From the NCBI RefSeq assembly GCF_000615945.1, contig NZ_BAMO01000009.1, positions 41,737-105,736 of the forward strand: a stretch of 64,000 nt of DNA, in the 5' to 3' direction. The DNA comes from Caldalkalibacillus mannanilyticus JCM 10596. GTDB taxonomy: Bacteria; Bacillota; Bacilli; Caldalkalibacillales; JCM-10596. This document shows positions 20,312-30,751 of this stretch, one piece after another. The notes beneath the pieces were generated by a model. The model was not told the origin of the DNA and ran no database searches. It worked only from the letters and a program-made list of their open reading frames with translations. Both the position numbers and the translations under genes were made by a program. Every line of letters starts with the position of its first letter. The stretch's first letter is position 1.

Positions 20312-21247
20312 ATGAGTAAAATGGCCTTTGTATTCCCAGGTCAGGGTTCACAATCTGTTGGGATGGGAAAAGAATTGTATGAGAACAATGAGAATGCTAG
20401 AAAAATCTATGAATTGGCAGATGCTACCTTAGGGTACTCTCTATCTTCATTATGTTTTGAAGGGCCGGAAGATCAATTAAAACTAACCTATCATACACAA
20501 CCAGCGATCTTAACGACGAGTATCGCTCTGTATGAGCTGTTTAAAGAGCATGTTAAAAAGCCTGACTATGTAGCTGGTCACAGCTTAGGTGAATACAGCG
20601 CTTTAGTTGCTGCAGGTGCTTTATCCTTTGAAGAAGCTGTAGCCACAGTTAGTAAACGCGGAACATTCATGGATGAAGCTGTTCCTGCTGGTGAAGGAGC
20701 TATGGCTGCTGTATTAGGTGGAGAAAGAGAATTGATTGGTAAGATTTGCGAGGAGGTTACCTTAACAGGTCAATCCGTGCAAATGGCAAACATGAACTGT
20801 CCAGGTCAAATTGTCATTTCTGGGACGAAAGAAGGTGTGGATGAGGCAGTCCTTCGCTTGAAGGAGGCAGGCATCAAACGAGTCAAGCTCTTAGTTGTCA
20901 GCGGTCCTTTTCATTCAGACTTGATGAAACCAGCGGCAAGTAAACTTGCTCGTGTCTTAGAGAAGGTGGAGATTTCGACGGCTAAAGTACCCGTCGTGAC
21001 CAACGCAGACGCCAGACCTGCTATGCTTGGTGAGGATATCGAGCATGCCCTTGTTGAACAGGTTTTCTCTCCTGTACTATGGGAGGATTCCATCAGTTGG
21101 ATGATTGGGCAAGGTGTTACGACCTTTGTTGAAATTGGTCCTGGTCAAGTATTGTCTGGACTCATTAAGAAAATCAGCAGAGAAGTCACTATTTATTCTG
21201 TATCCAACTTAGAAACCTTAGAAGCAACAATCGAACAATTAAAGTAA
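20312..21247 (+). CDS. fabD: Malonyl-CoA:ACP transacylase
   Basis: FabD loads malonyl groups on ACP. Motifs: FVFPGQGSQSVGMG, catalytic Ser in GHSLGEYSAL, a conserved His in GPFHSDLM. ATG 20312 gives MSKMAFVFPGQG, as in relatives, and sits 8-10 bases after AAGGGAGA; an in-frame ATG at 20294 is less likely. It lies between fabH and fabG in the FapR operon. Confidence 0.95.
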   Translation: MSKMAFVFPGQGSQSVGMGKELYENNENARKIYELADATLGYSLSSLCFEGPEDQLKLTYHTQPAILTTSIALYELFKEHVKKPDYVAGHSLGEYSALVAAGALSFEEAVATVSKRGTFMDEAVPAGEGAMAAVLGGERELIGKICEEVTLTGQSVQMANMNCPGQIVISGTKEGVDEAVLRLKEAGIKRVKLLVVSGPFHSDLMKPAASKLARVLEKVEISTAKVPVVTNADARPAMLGEDIEHALVEQVFSPVLWEDSISWMIGQGVTTFVEIGPGQVLSGLIKKISREVTIYSVSNLETLEATIEQLK

Positions 21248-21288
21248 TAGATAAGAAGAATTGGTGAAGTGAACAAAGGAGAGATAAT

Positions 21289-22035
21289 ATGAACCTAACA
21301 GGACAGGTAGCCCTTGTAACGGGTGGCTCACGAGGAATTGGTCGTTCGATCGTTCTGGAGCTTGCCAAAGCAGGTGCGGATGTAGCAATTAATTACTCTG
21401 GTAGCGAGGATAAAGCAAGGCAAGTAGCTCAGGAAGTCGAGGCGCTCGGAAGAAAGGCGCTTGTAGTACAAGGGAATGTTGGAAATACTGAATCTGTAGC
21501 AGAGATGTTTAAGATCGTTCTAGAAGCGTTTGGCAAGCTAGATATTTTGGTTAACAACGCTGGAATAACTCGAGATAATCTATTAATGCGGATGAAAGAA
21601 GACGAGTGGGATGACGTTATTAATACAAATCTCAAGGGTGTATTCAATTGCATTAAGGCTGCCACAAGACCAATGATGAAACAACGCTCTGGTCGAATTA
21701 TTAATCTTTCTTCTGTAGTAGGGATCTTAGGAAATCCCGGGCAAGCCAATTATGTCGCGGCAAAGGCTGGAGTGATTGGGTTAACGAAAACAACAGCACG
21801 CGAGCTAGCCTCTCGAGGGATCACGGTGAATGCAGTTGCTCCTGGTTTTATCCAAACGGATATGACGGCTGCTTTATCTGAGGAGATTCGGGAAGAGCTA
21901 CAGACCCAGATTCCTTTAGGGCGCCTTGGAGCACCTGAAGATATTGCCAGAGTGGTTTTATTCCTTGCCTCTGATGCTGGTGCTTATATTACGGGTCAGA
22001 CCATCTCTGTTGATGGCGGAATGAGCATGAAATAA
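21289..22035 (+). CDS. fabG: 3-oxoacyl-ACP reductase
   Basis: This NADPH-dependent short-chain dehydrogenase reduces beta-ketoacyl-ACP. It has the Rossmann motif [19 protein letters not shown], a catalytic Ser in NLSSVVG, YVAAKAG (Tyr and Lys) and a C-terminal [14 protein letters not shown]. It has 248 residues, with AAAGGAGAGATAAT before the ATG. Confidence 0.96.
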   Translation: MNLTGQVALVTGGSRGIGRSIVLELAKAGADVAINYSGSEDKARQVAQEVEALGRKALVVQGNVGNTESVAEMFKIVLEAFGKLDILVNNAGITRDNLLMRMKEDEWDDVINTNLKGVFNCIKAATRPMMKQRSGRIINLSSVVGILGNPGQANYVAAKAGVIGLTKTTARELASRGITVNAVAPGFIQTDMTAALSEEIREELQTQIPLGRLGAPEDIARVVLFLASDAGAYITGQTISVDGGMSMK

Positions 22036-22108
22036 TCGTAGAAAACATCTAACGAATATTGTGTCTGAGTCTAATTTTTATTATAATCTGTGAGAGGAGG
22101 TGACAAGC

Positions 22109-22342
22109 ATGGCAGATACTTTTAGTAGAGTAAAAAAAATTATTGTTGAGCGACTTGGAGTTGAAGAGTCAGAAGTAACTCTAGAAGCTTCTTTCAAAGA
22201 CGATTTAGGAGCAGATTCTCTTGATGTTGTTGAGCTTGTAATGGAGCTTGAAGATGAATTCGATCTTGAAATTTCTGATGAAGAAGCAGAAAAAATCTCT
22301 AAAGTTGGAGAAGTTGTAGCTTACATAGATTCTCAGCTATAA
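22109..22342 (+). CDS. acpP: Acyl carrier protein
   Basis: This 77-residue acidic protein carries the growing acyl chain on a phosphopantetheine arm. The attachment Ser is in [15 protein letters not shown] 22109, after GAGAGGAGGTGACAAGC, gives [10 protein letters not shown]; the in-frame GTG at 22100 lies inside the ribosome site and is rejected. It is followed by a terminator before fabF. Confidence 0.96.
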   Translation: MADTFSRVKKIIVERLGVEESEVTLEASFKDDLGADSLDVVELVMELEDEFDLEISDEEAEKISKVGEVVAYIDSQL

Positions 22343-22350
22343 TTTTAATA

Positions 22351-22378
22351 AGTCCCGCGTTATCAACTGCGGGACTTT
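22351..22378 (+). terminator. Hairpin after acpP
   Basis: The 8-bp GC-rich stem AGTCCCGC/GCGGGACT with a 10-base loop is followed by a short T-rich tail. The weak T-run suggests partial termination or mRNA 3' protection. This would leave acpP mRNA more abundant than the downstream fabF message. Confidence 0.65.
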
Positions 22379-22447
22379 CATTTAAATTTAAGGACATTAT
22401 TCAACAGTTTGAGATGATAACTGTTTATTATATAGAGGTGAGTAAAG

Positions 22448-23698
22448 ATGGAAAAAAGAGTCGTAATAACCGGATGTGGAGTCATTACATCTTTAGGGCA
22501 AGATATTCCAACTTTTTGGGATAATATTGTTAAGGGGAACTCTGGTATCTCTAGAATTGAATCTTTTGATGTAAGTGAGTACCCTACAAAAATTGCAGCA
22601 GAGATTAAGGATTTTAATCCTGAGCAATACATGGATCGAAAAGATGTGAGAAGAGCGGATCGATTCGCACAATTTGGTGTAGCAGCGGCGAAGCGTGCCC
22701 TAGAGGACTCAAAGTTAGAAATTACAGAAGAAAATGCACATCGAATTGGAGTCTACGTAGGTTCTGGAATTGGAGGGCTACAAACTTGGGAAGAACAGCA
22801 TTCCATCCTGCTTGAAAAGGGACCTAAACGTGTAAGCCCATTCTTTATTCCGATGATGATCGCCAATATGGCATCTGGTTTAGTATCCATTATGTCAGGA
22901 GCGAAGGGACCCAATAGTGCAGCGATTAGTGCCTGTGCTACGGGAACTCATGCGATTGGGGATGCCTTCCATATTATTAAGAGAGGGCAGGCAGATGCAA
23001 TGATTGCTGGAGGAGCTGAAGCCTCGATTCGTCCAACAGGTCTAGCTGGCTTTAATGCGGCGAGAGCTATGAGTACTCACAATGAAGAGCCTGAAAAAGC
23101 AAGCCGACCTTTTGATGCCAAAAGAGATGGTTTTGTTATGGGTGAGGGTGCGGGTGTTGTGATCCTCGAATCACTAGATCATGCTCTTGCTAGAGGAGCG
23201 AACATTATTGCTGAAGTCATTGGTTATGGAATGAGTGGAGATGCTTATCATCTGACAAGTCCAGCTCCAGATGGTGAAGGGGCGACTCGATCCATGCAAC
23301 AGGCGATGGCTGACGCGGGAATTGAACCAACAGATGTAGATTACATTAATGCCCATGGTACCTCTACTGAATATAATGATAAATTTGAAACAGCGGCCAT
23401 TAAGTCGGCATTTGGTGAACATGCTTATAAATTAGCTGTAAGCTCTACTAAATCAATGACTGGCCATTTATTAGGTGCTGCTGGAGGAATTGAAACAGTG
23501 ATTTCTGCTCTAGCGATTAGAGATCAAATTCTTCCACCAACCATCAATTATGAATTTCCTGATCCAGAATGTGATTTAGATTACGTTCCAAATGAAGCGA
23601 GAAAAGCCAAGGTGAAAGTAACACTGTCAAACTCCCTTGGGTTTGGAGGTCATAATGCAACCATCATCCTCAGAGAATATCAGAAAGAATCGGTTTAA
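22448..23698 (+). CDS. fabF: Beta-ketoacyl-ACP synthase II
   Basis: FabF elongates acyl-ACP. It has the catalytic Cys in [16 protein letters not shown] sequence ([12 protein letters not shown]) and the two His in [11 protein letters not shown] and [13 protein letters not shown]. It has 416 residues. The ATG follows AGAGGTGAGTAAAG. The 3' end overlaps the proposed start of rnc. Confidence 0.95.
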   Translation: MEKRVVITGCGVITSLGQDIPTFWDNIVKGNSGISRIESFDVSEYPTKIAAEIKDFNPEQYMDRKDVRRADRFAQFGVAAAKRALEDSKLEITEENAHRIGVYVGSGIGGLQTWEEQHSILLEKGPKRVSPFFIPMMIANMASGLVSIMSGAKGPNSAAISACATGTHAIGDAFHIIKRGQADAMIAGGAEASIRPTGLAGFNAARAMSTHNEEPEKASRPFDAKRDGFVMGEGAGVVILESLDHALARGANIIAEVIGYGMSGDAYHLTSPAPDGEGATRSMQQAMADAGIEPTDVDYINAHGTSTEYNDKFETAAIKSAFGEHAYKLAVSSTKSMTGHLLGAAGGIETVISALAIRDQILPPTINYEFPDPECDLDYVPNEARKAKVKVTLSNSLGFGGHNATIILREYQKESV

Positions 23699-24446
23699 AT
23701 CAAATTCAAAAGCACGCAAATCAAGAGTAGGAAAAGGACCTAGGATGGCTGAATTTAAAAGTAAAGCAAAGGAATTTCAAGAAAAGTCAGGCATTCAATT
23801 TTCTAATCAAGCTCTATTTGTTCAAGCCTTTACCCACTCTTCTTATGTAAATGAACATCGTGGCCAGCCTTTTCGTGATAATGAAAGGCTGGAATTTCTA
23901 GGGGATGCTGTCTTAGAATTGACAGTGTCCCAGTACCTTTTTACTCACTATCCTAAAATGAGTGAAGGAGAAATGACGAAGCTGAGAGCAGCGATTGTTT
24001 GTGAACCTTCTCTAGTTAAATTTGCCGATCAGCTTGAATTTGGCAAGCTAATTCTGTTAGGAAAAGGGGAAGAAATGACTGGCGGAAGAGAGCGCCCAGC
24101 TCTTCTTGCCGATGTTTTCGAGGCATTTATTGGTGCTTTATATTTAGATCAAGGTTTAGATGCGGTATATCGCTTCTTATCGAGCTATGTTTTTCCAAAG
24201 GTAACTGAAGGGCAATTTTCCCAAGTAATTGACTATAAAAGTCAATTGCAAGAATTCATTCAGCATGATAATCTAGGGGAAATCTCCTATCAGATCATTC
24301 AAGAGAAGGGACCAGCTCATAACCGAGAGTTTGTTTCTGAAGTGTTTCTAAATGATCAATCTATGGGAGTAGGTACAGGAAAATCGAAGAAGGAAGCGGA
24401 ACAGCGTGCAGCTGAAAAAGCGCTACACCAATTAGGAGCGATGTAA
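23655..24446 (+). CDS. rnc: Ribonuclease III
   Basis: RNase III cleaves double-stranded RNA in rRNA and mRNA processing. The signature [14 protein letters not shown] lies near residue 78. A second acidic cluster, [14 protein letters not shown], and a C-terminal double-stranded RNA-binding domain (KSQLQEFIQ to AEKALHQLG) follow. The start is uncertain: ATG 23655 follows GGAGGT inside fabF and gives a basic N-terminal extension like that of B. subtilis. ATG 23745, with AAAAGGA upstream, would give a 233-residue protein. Confidence 0.92.
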   Translation: MQPSSSENIRKNRFKSNSKARKSRVGKGPRMAEFKSKAKEFQEKSGIQFSNQALFVQAFTHSSYVNEHRGQPFRDNERLEFLGDAVLELTVSQYLFTHYPKMSEGEMTKLRAAIVCEPSLVKFADQLEFGKLILLGKGEEMTGGRERPALLADVFEAFIGALYLDQGLDAVYRFLSSYVFPKVTEGQFSQVIDYKSQLQEFIQHDNLGEISYQIIQEKGPAHNREFVSEVFLNDQSMGVGTGKSKKEAEQRAAEKALHQLGAM

Positions 24447-24447
24447 C

Positions 24448-25503
24448 GTGGCTAAACATCAAAATATTGCCTTGTTTGTCCCTCACCAAGGCTGTCCACA
24501 AGACTGTGTCTTTTGTAATCAGGCAAGAATTACAGGACAAAAACGAGAAAATCAATTGAACGAAAATCAAGTACGCGAAACGATTGATTCTCAATTAAAC
24601 ACCATGTCAAAGGATGACCATGTGGAAATTGCCTATTTTGGAGGGAGCTTTACCGGTTTGCCTAGGAGCTATCAAACGATGCTTTTAGCTGTTGCAAAAG
24701 AATATATTGACCAAGGCAAAGTGCATGGGATTAGATTATCGACACGCCCTGACTATATTAATGAATCGATCTTACGTTACCTTGATTCGTATGGAGTAAC
24801 CACAATTGAATTGGGGACCCAGTCAATGATTCAAGAAGTCTTGGATCGGACGAAGCGTGGGCATACTGTGGAGCATACCAAACAGGCGGCTACGCTCATT
24901 AAGGAGCACCCTTCTTTTCAGCTAGGGTTGCAGCTATTACCGGGGTTACCTGGTGATACGTTGGAGTACAGTGTTTACTCAGCAGTAGAGGTAGCAAAAT
25001 TAAAGCCAGATTTTGTTCGTATCTATCCTACTTTAGTCATTAAAGGGACAGAGCTAGAATGGGATTATGCCTTAGGGCGTTATCAGCCTATGACGATGGA
25101 TGAAGCCATAGAAAGAGTAGCCAAAATGTGGCTTGTCTTTATGCAGGCTAATGTTCCGGTCATTCGTATGGGGTTACAGCCTTCCGAAGATTTACGAGAA
25201 GAGGGAACGGTGATTGCTGGTCCTTTTCATCCCGCTTTTAGGCAGCTTGTTGAAGGCTATCTTTTTGAAGATCTTTTACAAGTGATTAAGGCTGAAGCTG
25301 TTCCTGAGATCATTCGTATTCATCCAGCAGATGAAACGGCGCTTAGAGGAAGGAAAGGAAGCCGATGGAAAGGCTTTATTAATCAGCTTACACAGTCAGT
25401 GATCCTTGAGTTGGATCGAAATGAACCCAGACAATGCGTAACCGTCATTTCAGCGGGGCGAAAGCAGACGTACCACATGAGCCAGCTCTTATCTACAAGC
25501 TAA
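24448..25503 (+). CDS. Radical SAM protein, Elp3-like
   Basis: This is a radical SAM enzyme with the cluster motif GCPQDCVFCNQ (CxxxCxxC) near residue 15, then EIAYFGGSFTGL, STRPDYI and ELGTQS, as in the Elp3/oxygen-independent coproporphyrinogen-like group. It lacks the acetyltransferase domain of true Elp3. The substrate is unknown. It begins 1 base after rnc with a GTG, so it is probably translationally coupled. This gene between rnc and smc is missing in B. subtilis. Confidence 0.85.
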   Translation: MAKHQNIALFVPHQGCPQDCVFCNQARITGQKRENQLNENQVRETIDSQLNTMSKDDHVEIAYFGGSFTGLPRSYQTMLLAVAKEYIDQGKVHGIRLSTRPDYINESILRYLDSYGVTTIELGTQSMIQEVLDRTKRGHTVEHTKQAATLIKEHPSFQLGLQLLPGLPGDTLEYSVYSAVEVAKLKPDFVRIYPTLVIKGTELEWDYALGRYQPMTMDEAIERVAKMWLVFMQANVPVIRMGLQPSEDLREEGTVIAGPFHPAFRQLVEGYLFEDLLQVIKAEAVPEIIRIHPADETALRGRKGSRWKGFINQLTQSVILELDRNEPRQCVTVISAGRKQTYHMSQLLSTS

Positions 25504-25620
25504 AATCAATGAAGAGATCAACAGTACGTATGACATTTCATCCTTTTGTTAGACAGGAGAGAGATGTAAGTATGTACTGTTTTTTACTTTTTTGTAAGAA
25601 GAGAAGGGCAAAATAGATGT

Positions 25621-25649
25621 TTGGATGCTTGAAAGCTCTATGATAAAAT
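25621..25649 (+). promoter_or_regulatory. Putative sigma-A promoter of smc
   Basis: TTGGAT and TAAAAT are separated by 17 bases, 41 bases before the smc ATG. Confidence 0.5.
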
Positions 25650-25690
25650 AGAAGGGTTAATAGTTTGACAACTTTTGAGGGGGAAGCAGA

Positions 25691-28600
25691 ATGTACCTCA
25701 AGCGAATTGAGTTATATGGATTTAAATCCTTTGCAGATCGAACAGAACTAGAATTTGTACCAGGTGTTACAGCCGTTGTGGGACCTAACGGGAGCGGAAA
25801 GAGCAATGTTTCTGACTCGATCCGTTGGGTTTTAGGAGAGCAGTCAGCCAAATCATTGCGTGGTGCGAAGATGGAGGATATCATATTCGCTGGAAGTGAT
25901 ACCAGAAAGGCTGTCAACTATGCTGAGGTTGGATTAACCTTAGATAATACAGATCGCTCTTTGGATATCGATTATTCTGAGGTTACTGTAACTAGAAGAG
26001 TCTATCGTTCTGGAGAGAGTGAATTCTTTATAAATAAGCAATCATGCCGCCTTAAGGATATTACAGAGATGTTCATGGATACAGGGTTAGGAAAAGAAGC
26101 ATACTCGATCATTGGACAGGGACGTATTGAAGAAATTCTAAGTACAAAATCTGAGGATCGAAGAGGGATTTTTGAAGAAGCGGCTGGTGTGGTGAAATAT
26201 AAATCAAGGAAACGAGAGGCAGAGCGTAAGCTAGATGAAACGGAAGGAAACCTAGTCAGAATTCAAGATATTATCTATGAAATCGAGGAGCAACTGGAGC
26301 CTCTTAAGGAGCAAGCAAAAAAAGCAATAAGATATAAAGAAGTGAAGAAAGAGTTAACCTCTAAGGAAATCGCTACTTATGTTTATCTAATTGAGAGCCT
26401 TCATAGCAAGTGGGAAGAAGCGACAGCCAAATTAAAGGAATACAAAGCAAAAGAGGAAGACCTTGCTTTTCAAGCAAATCAACATGATGCTCAACTGGAA
26501 AAAACAAAATGGTCTGTCAGTCAACTGGAACAGCAGTTGGACGATTGGCAGCAAAAGCTTCTTCTGTTGACGGAAGAAGGAGAGAAGCTTGAGGGTCAAA
26601 GAGAAGTCATTCGTGAGCGCAAACGGAATTTTTCGACCAATAAAAAAGAAATTATCGAAAAGATTCATACTCTTTCAACACGAAAAGAAGTCTCTGATAA
26701 TGAATTAGAGCAAGCTTCTCACCGCTTAGAAAAGCTTCAAAATCAAGTAAAGGAATCCAAGAGTATTCTTCACAAGGAAGAGAATACATTACAGGAACTC
26801 GTTCAAAATGTGGATGAAAGGCTAGACCAATTAAAAGGAGACTACATTGACCTCTTAAACGAAAATGCCTCCATGAAAAATGAAATGCGCCACATTGAAC
26901 AATCCTTACAGCAATATCAAACGAAGATCAGTCAACTTAATCAGGATCATGGCCGCTATGTTCTGGAGAGAACGGAGCTGCTAGGTCAAATCGAGGAAAA
27001 AGAAGCCGAGCTACAGCTTATTTCCACAAAAATAGAAGAAATGAGATCCGCTTTTGTTGAATTGAGCAAAAAGAAAAAGGACCATGTTTATCAAAGTGAA
27101 CAACTGGAGGAAACCTATCGCCGCTATTTGAATCAGAGGGAAAAGTTAAAAGGACGTCAGCTCTTTTTACAGGAGATGAAGGAAGATTTCTCCGGCTTTT
27201 TCCATGGTGTAAAAGAAGTTCTGAAGGTGCGAGGTACACAATTGCATCAGATTGATGGTGCGATTGCGGAACTCATTCAAGTTCCCAAAGAGTACGAAGT
27301 TGCGATTGAGATTGCCTTAGGAGCTTCACTTCAGCATATCGTTGTAGAGAATGAAGAAGCAGCACGTCAAGCCATTGCTTTCTTAAAACAAAGAAAACTG
27401 GGAAGGGCGACTTTTTTACCTCGAAATGTGATGAAGCCCAGAGAGCTTCAGAGCTATGATCTTTCTGTTCTTAAAGAATCGGCTGGTTTTGTAGGAATGG
27501 CTCATGAGCTTATTTCCTATGAGGATGCTTTTAAAAACGTCATCAGCAATTTGTTGGGGCATGTTGTCATTACAACAGACTTAATCACTGCAAATAAGTT
27601 GGCTAAACAACTACAGCATCGCTACCGCTTTGTCACCTTAGAAGGAGATGTAGTCAATGCGGGTGGTTCGATGACGGGGGGAAGTGTGAAGCAAAACCAA
27701 TCGAATCTTCTAGGAAGAGAGCGTGAAATTGAGCACCTTGCTGAAGAGCTAAAGAAGGCTGATCAAGCGATCGTTGAGCAACAAGACAAAATAAATGCAG
27801 AAAAGCAAGAGATTCGAAAAGTAGAACAAGCGTTAGAAGAATTATCACAGCATGGGGAAACGGAGAGAAATGCAGAGGGAGAAATGAAGGAACAATTGTC
27901 GAAGCTGTATTTCTCCAAAAATCGTTTAGACGAGAAGCTGATGATTTATGACCAGGAAATGTCCTCTTATCAAACAGAGCTACGTTTGGCGAAGGAAAAA
28001 CAATCCACCGTAGAACAAAAGCTGAGAGATAAACAGGATCGAGTAGGGCAAATTGAACAAGAAATAAAAGACCTTGAAAACATGAAGAAAGAAAAGCAAG
28101 TCAACCGTGATGAAAAAGCAGATCAAATCACACAGCTAAAAATAGAATTAGCACGCGTGCTTCAAGAGCACGATGGAATGGTAGAGCATGTAGCGCGCCT
28201 TCAACAGACGAAGCAGGAGATTGATATAGAGCTACAGGAGTATCAGAGTCATCTTCTGCGCTTAGAAGGTGATTTAGGGCAGCAGGAAGATCAAGTGGAT
28301 GAATTAGAGCTGACCATTCAGCGAAAGAAAGAGGAAAAAGAACAACTAACCGCAGAAATCGAGCGCCTGCGACAGCAGAGAAAAACAGAAACACATGAAG
28401 TAGAGCGCCTCGAAATTGTCTTGAAACAGGTTCGTAAGGATTTGCGGCAGGTAGAGGAATTGGCTCATCAAGAAGAGGTAAAGGCGAATCGCTTTGATGT
28501 GGAATTAGAACATTATCTGACACTGCTGAGAGAGGAATATGAACTTAGCTTTGAACTGGCGAAGGAGCGTTATCCTCTTGAAGCTGAGTATTCTATTGTC

Positions 28601-29260
28601 AAGCAAGAGGTGGACTCTTTAAAACGCCAGCTTCAAGCGCTTGGAACCGTTAATTTGGGAGCGATTGAGGAATACGAGCGGCTAGAAGAGCGTTATCAAT
28701 TTCTGAAGGGACAGGAAGACGATTTAAATCTCGCGAAGGCAACGCTATACCAGGTCATTGCTGAAATGGATGAAGAGATGTCGAAGCGTTTTAAAGAAAC
28801 ATTTGATCAGGTGCGTACTCAATTTTCAGATGTTTTTCAGCAATTGTTTGGTGGAGGTAGAGCAGATCTTATCCTCTCTGACCCGGAGCATTTGCTCACA
28901 ACAGGAATCGATATCGTAGCTCAGCCGCCTGGTAAAAAGCTACAGCATTTAGCTCTTTTATCCGGTGGAGAACGTGCTTTGACGGCGATGGCTCTATTAT
29001 TTGCCATCCTCAGAGTGAAGCCTGTTCCATTCTGTGTATTAGATGAAGTGGAAGCGGCACTCGATGAAGCTAATGTAGCCAGGTATGCCCAATACCTAAG
29101 AGAGTTTTCCAATCAGACTCAATTCATTGTCATCACTCACCGGAAGGGCACGATGGAAGGGGCGGATGTTTTGTATGGAGTGACCATGCAAGAATCAGGA
29201 GTGTCTAAGCTTGTTTCCGTTAAGCTCGAAGATCGAGAAGAAAAAATAATCACTGCATAA
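25691..29260 (+). CDS. smc: Chromosome segregation protein SMC
   Basis: SMC forms the condensin that aligns and segregates sister chromosomes with ScpA and ScpB. It has Walker A in VVGPNGSGKSNVSDSIRW at the N-terminus. Long coiled-coil arms (residues about 170-500 and 670-1010) surround a globular hinge (about 510-670). The C-terminal ABC signature LSGGERALTAMALLFA and Walker B CVLDEVEAALDEANV complete the head. At 1189 residues it is the expected length. ftsY follows 21 bases later. Confidence 0.97.
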   Translation: MYLKRIELYGFKSFADRTELEFVPGVTAVVGPNGSGKSNVSDSIRWVLGEQSAKSLRGAKMEDIIFAGSDTRKAVNYAEVGLTLDNTDRSLDIDYSEVTVTRRVYRSGESEFFINKQSCRLKDITEMFMDTGLGKEAYSIIGQGRIEEILSTKSEDRRGIFEEAAGVVKYKSRKREAERKLDETEGNLVRIQDIIYEIEEQLEPLKEQAKKAIRYKEVKKELTSKEIATYVYLIESLHSKWEEATAKLKEYKAKEEDLAFQANQHDAQLEKTKWSVSQLEQQLDDWQQKLLLLTEEGEKLEGQREVIRERKRNFSTNKKEIIEKIHTLSTRKEVSDNELEQASHRLEKLQNQVKESKSILHKEENTLQELVQNVDERLDQLKGDYIDLLNENASMKNEMRHIEQSLQQYQTKISQLNQDHGRYVLERTELLGQIEEKEAELQLISTKIEEMRSAFVELSKKKKDHVYQSEQLEETYRRYLNQREKLKGRQLFLQEMKEDFSGFFHGVKEVLKVRGTQLHQIDGAIAELIQVPKEYEVAIEIALGASLQHIVVENEEAARQAIAFLKQRKLGRATFLPRNVMKPRELQSYDLSVLKESAGFVGMAHELISYEDAFKNVISNLLGHVVITTDLITANKLAKQLQHRYRFVTLEGDVVNAGGSMTGGSVKQNQSNLLGREREIEHLAEELKKADQAIVEQQDKINAEKQEIRKVEQALEELSQHGETERNAEGEMKEQLSKLYFSKNRLDEKLMIYDQEMSSYQTELRLAKEKQSTVEQKLRDKQDRVGQIEQEIKDLENMKKEKQVNRDEKADQITQLKIELARVLQEHDGMVEHVARLQQTKQEIDIELQEYQSHLLRLEGDLGQQEDQVDELELTIQRKKEEKEQLTAEIERLRQQRKTETHEVERLEIVLKQVRKDLRQVEELAHQEEVKANRFDVELEHYLTLLREEYELSFELAKERYPLEAEYSIVKQEVDSLKRQLQALGTVNLGAIEEYERLEERYQFLKGQEDDLNLAKATLYQVIAEMDEEMSKRFKETFDQVRTQFSDVFQQLFGGGRADLILSDPEHLLTTGIDIVAQPPGKKLQHLALLSGGERALTAMALLFAILRVKPVPFCVLDEVEAALDEANVARYAQYLREFSNQTQFIVITHRKGTMEGADVLYGVTMQESGVSKLVSVKLEDREEKIITA

Positions 29261-29281
29261 TGTGAAGGAGGAAAAAATACT

Positions 29282-30280
29282 GTGAATTTTTTTAAGAAGC
29301 TTAAAGAGAGTATTGCTACAAAAACAGAAGAAGTAACTCAGAAGTTTAAAGAAGGTCTAACCAAAACGAGAGATTCGTTTGCTGAAAAGGTAAACGACTT
29401 AGTGGCTCGTTATCGTAAAGTAGATGAAGAATTTTTTGAAGAGCTTGAAGAGCTACTGATCCAAGCGGATGTAGGTGTGAATACGGTGATGGAGCTAGTA
29501 GAAGAGCTGAGAATGGAAGCGAAACGACAAAAGATAGAGGAAAGTAACGAATTAAAGCCTCTCATCTCAGAAAAGCTAACGCAGCTTCTGCATAAGTCTG
29601 ATGAGGATGCCCAGCTTCGTTTTGCCGAGCAAGGCTTGACTGTCATCATGTTTGTAGGTGTGAATGGTGTCGGGAAGACAACAACAATTGGGAAAATGGC
29701 ACATATGTTTAAATCACAAGGCAAAAAGGTCTTACTCGCAGCAGGCGATACGTTCCGTGCAGGGGCGATTGAGCAGCTAGAGGTCTGGGGTGAAAGAACA
29801 GGAGTCGATGTGATTAAGCAACAGGCTGGCAGTGATCCTGCGGCAGTTATGTATGATGCCATTCAAGCAGCGAAATCAAGGCAAGTAGATATTTTACTTT
29901 GTGATACAGCGGGACGTCTACAAAACAAAGTGAACTTAATGGAAGAGTTAAGCAAGGTCTATCGAGTGATCCAACGAGAGATCCCTGAAGCACCTCATGA
30001 AACGTTGCTCGTGCTTGATGCCACAACGGGACAAAATGCCCTATCTCAAGCAAGAATTTTTGGGAAAGCGGCTGGCGTATCTGGACTTGTTCTAACGAAA
30101 CTGGACGGTACAGCAAAGGGTGGAATTGTCATTGCTATTCGTAATGAACTAGATATTCCTGTGAAGTATGTAGGGCTAGGTGAGAAGATGGACGATTTAC
30201 AGCCATTTGATCCAGATCAGTTCGTTCATGCCTTATTTGCTGGAATTATTGAAGAACAAGTGGAGAAAGAAGAGGTCTAG
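29282..30280 (+). CDS. ftsY: Signal recognition particle receptor FtsY
   Basis: FtsY is the membrane-associated SRP receptor GTPase. It has an NG domain with a short charged N-terminal helix. GTPase motifs are GVNGVGKTTTIGKMA, DTFRAGAIEQL, DTAGRLQNK and TKLDGTAKGG. It has 332 residues and a GTG start behind AAGGAGGAAAAAATACT. It works with Ffh encoded about 470 bases downstream. Confidence 0.96.
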   Translation: MNFFKKLKESIATKTEEVTQKFKEGLTKTRDSFAEKVNDLVARYRKVDEEFFEELEELLIQADVGVNTVMELVEELRMEAKRQKIEESNELKPLISEKLTQLLHKSDEDAQLRFAEQGLTVIMFVGVNGVGKTTTIGKMAHMFKSQGKKVLLAAGDTFRAGAIEQLEVWGERTGVDVIKQQAGSDPAAVMYDAIQAAKSRQVDILLCDTAGRLQNKVNLMEELSKVYRVIQREIPEAPHETLLVLDATTGQNALSQARIFGKAAGVSGLVLTKLDGTAKGGIVIAIRNELDIPVKYVGLGEKMDDLQPFDPDQFVHALFAGIIEEQVEKEEV

Positions 30281-30309
30281 GGAAAAAGGGTCTCTGACAA
30301 GAAAAAAAC

Positions 30310-30338
30310 TTGACAGTTATTATTTTCTCATGTATGAT
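30310..30338 (+). promoter_or_regulatory. Strong sigma-A promoter before ylxM-ffh
   Basis: A consensus TTGACA and a TATGAT are separated by exactly 17 bases. It would give ylxM, ffh and the ribosomal genes a start independent of smc-ftsY. Confidence 0.78.
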
Positions 30339-30404
30339 CTATTTTGTGTAAAGGTTATGACCTTGTCAGATGCAGTGTATGGTTTTGAAGGGGAGATGAT
30401 ACTC

Positions 30405-30740
30405 ATGCTTGAGAAAACAACCCATATGAATCTACTCTATGATTTTTATCAAAACCTACTTACAGAGAGACAGCGAAAATATATGGAGTATTATTACCAT
30501 GATGACCTTTCTCTGAGTGAAATAGCAGAACAATTTCAGGTAAGTAGACAGGCTGTATTTGAAAATTTAAAGCGTGCAGAACAACTCTTGGAGCAATATG
30601 AATCTCATCTACAGCTCTTAGCCAAGCATGACCAGAGAGCCAGAATTATCGATGAGTTAGATGAACTCCTGCATGAGAGTTCTGAAATAAAAGTAGATCA
30701 GGTAAGAAATTTAGTGACTGCATTGAAAAATGTAGATTAG
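30405..30740 (+). CDS. ylxM: Putative SRP-associated DNA-binding protein YlxM
   Basis: This 111-residue helix-turn-helix protein begins LEKTTHMNLLYDFYQNLLTERQ and has a sigma-70 region 4-like HTH, LSLSEIAEQFQVSRQAVFENLKR. It is the UPF0122/YlxM family; in streptococci a relative modulates SRP. ATG 30405 is chosen from the AAGGGGAG site and the family N-terminus; ATG 30396 is possible. It is always next to ffh in Firmicutes. Confidence 0.9.
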   Translation: MLEKTTHMNLLYDFYQNLLTERQRKYMEYYYHDDLSLSEIAEQFQVSRQAVFENLKRAEQLLEQYESHLQLLAKHDQRARIIDELDELLHESSEIKVDQVRNLVTALKNVD

Positions 30741-30751
30741 GGGGCGGCATT

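Noticed and set aside
28128..28523. 131-residue frame on the minus strand inside smc
   Set aside because: It is antisense to the coiled-coil region, with composition explained by the opposite codons.
29410..29862. 150-residue frame on the minus strand inside ftsY
   Set aside because: It is a Ser-rich antisense shadow of the FtsY coding sequence without its own start signals.
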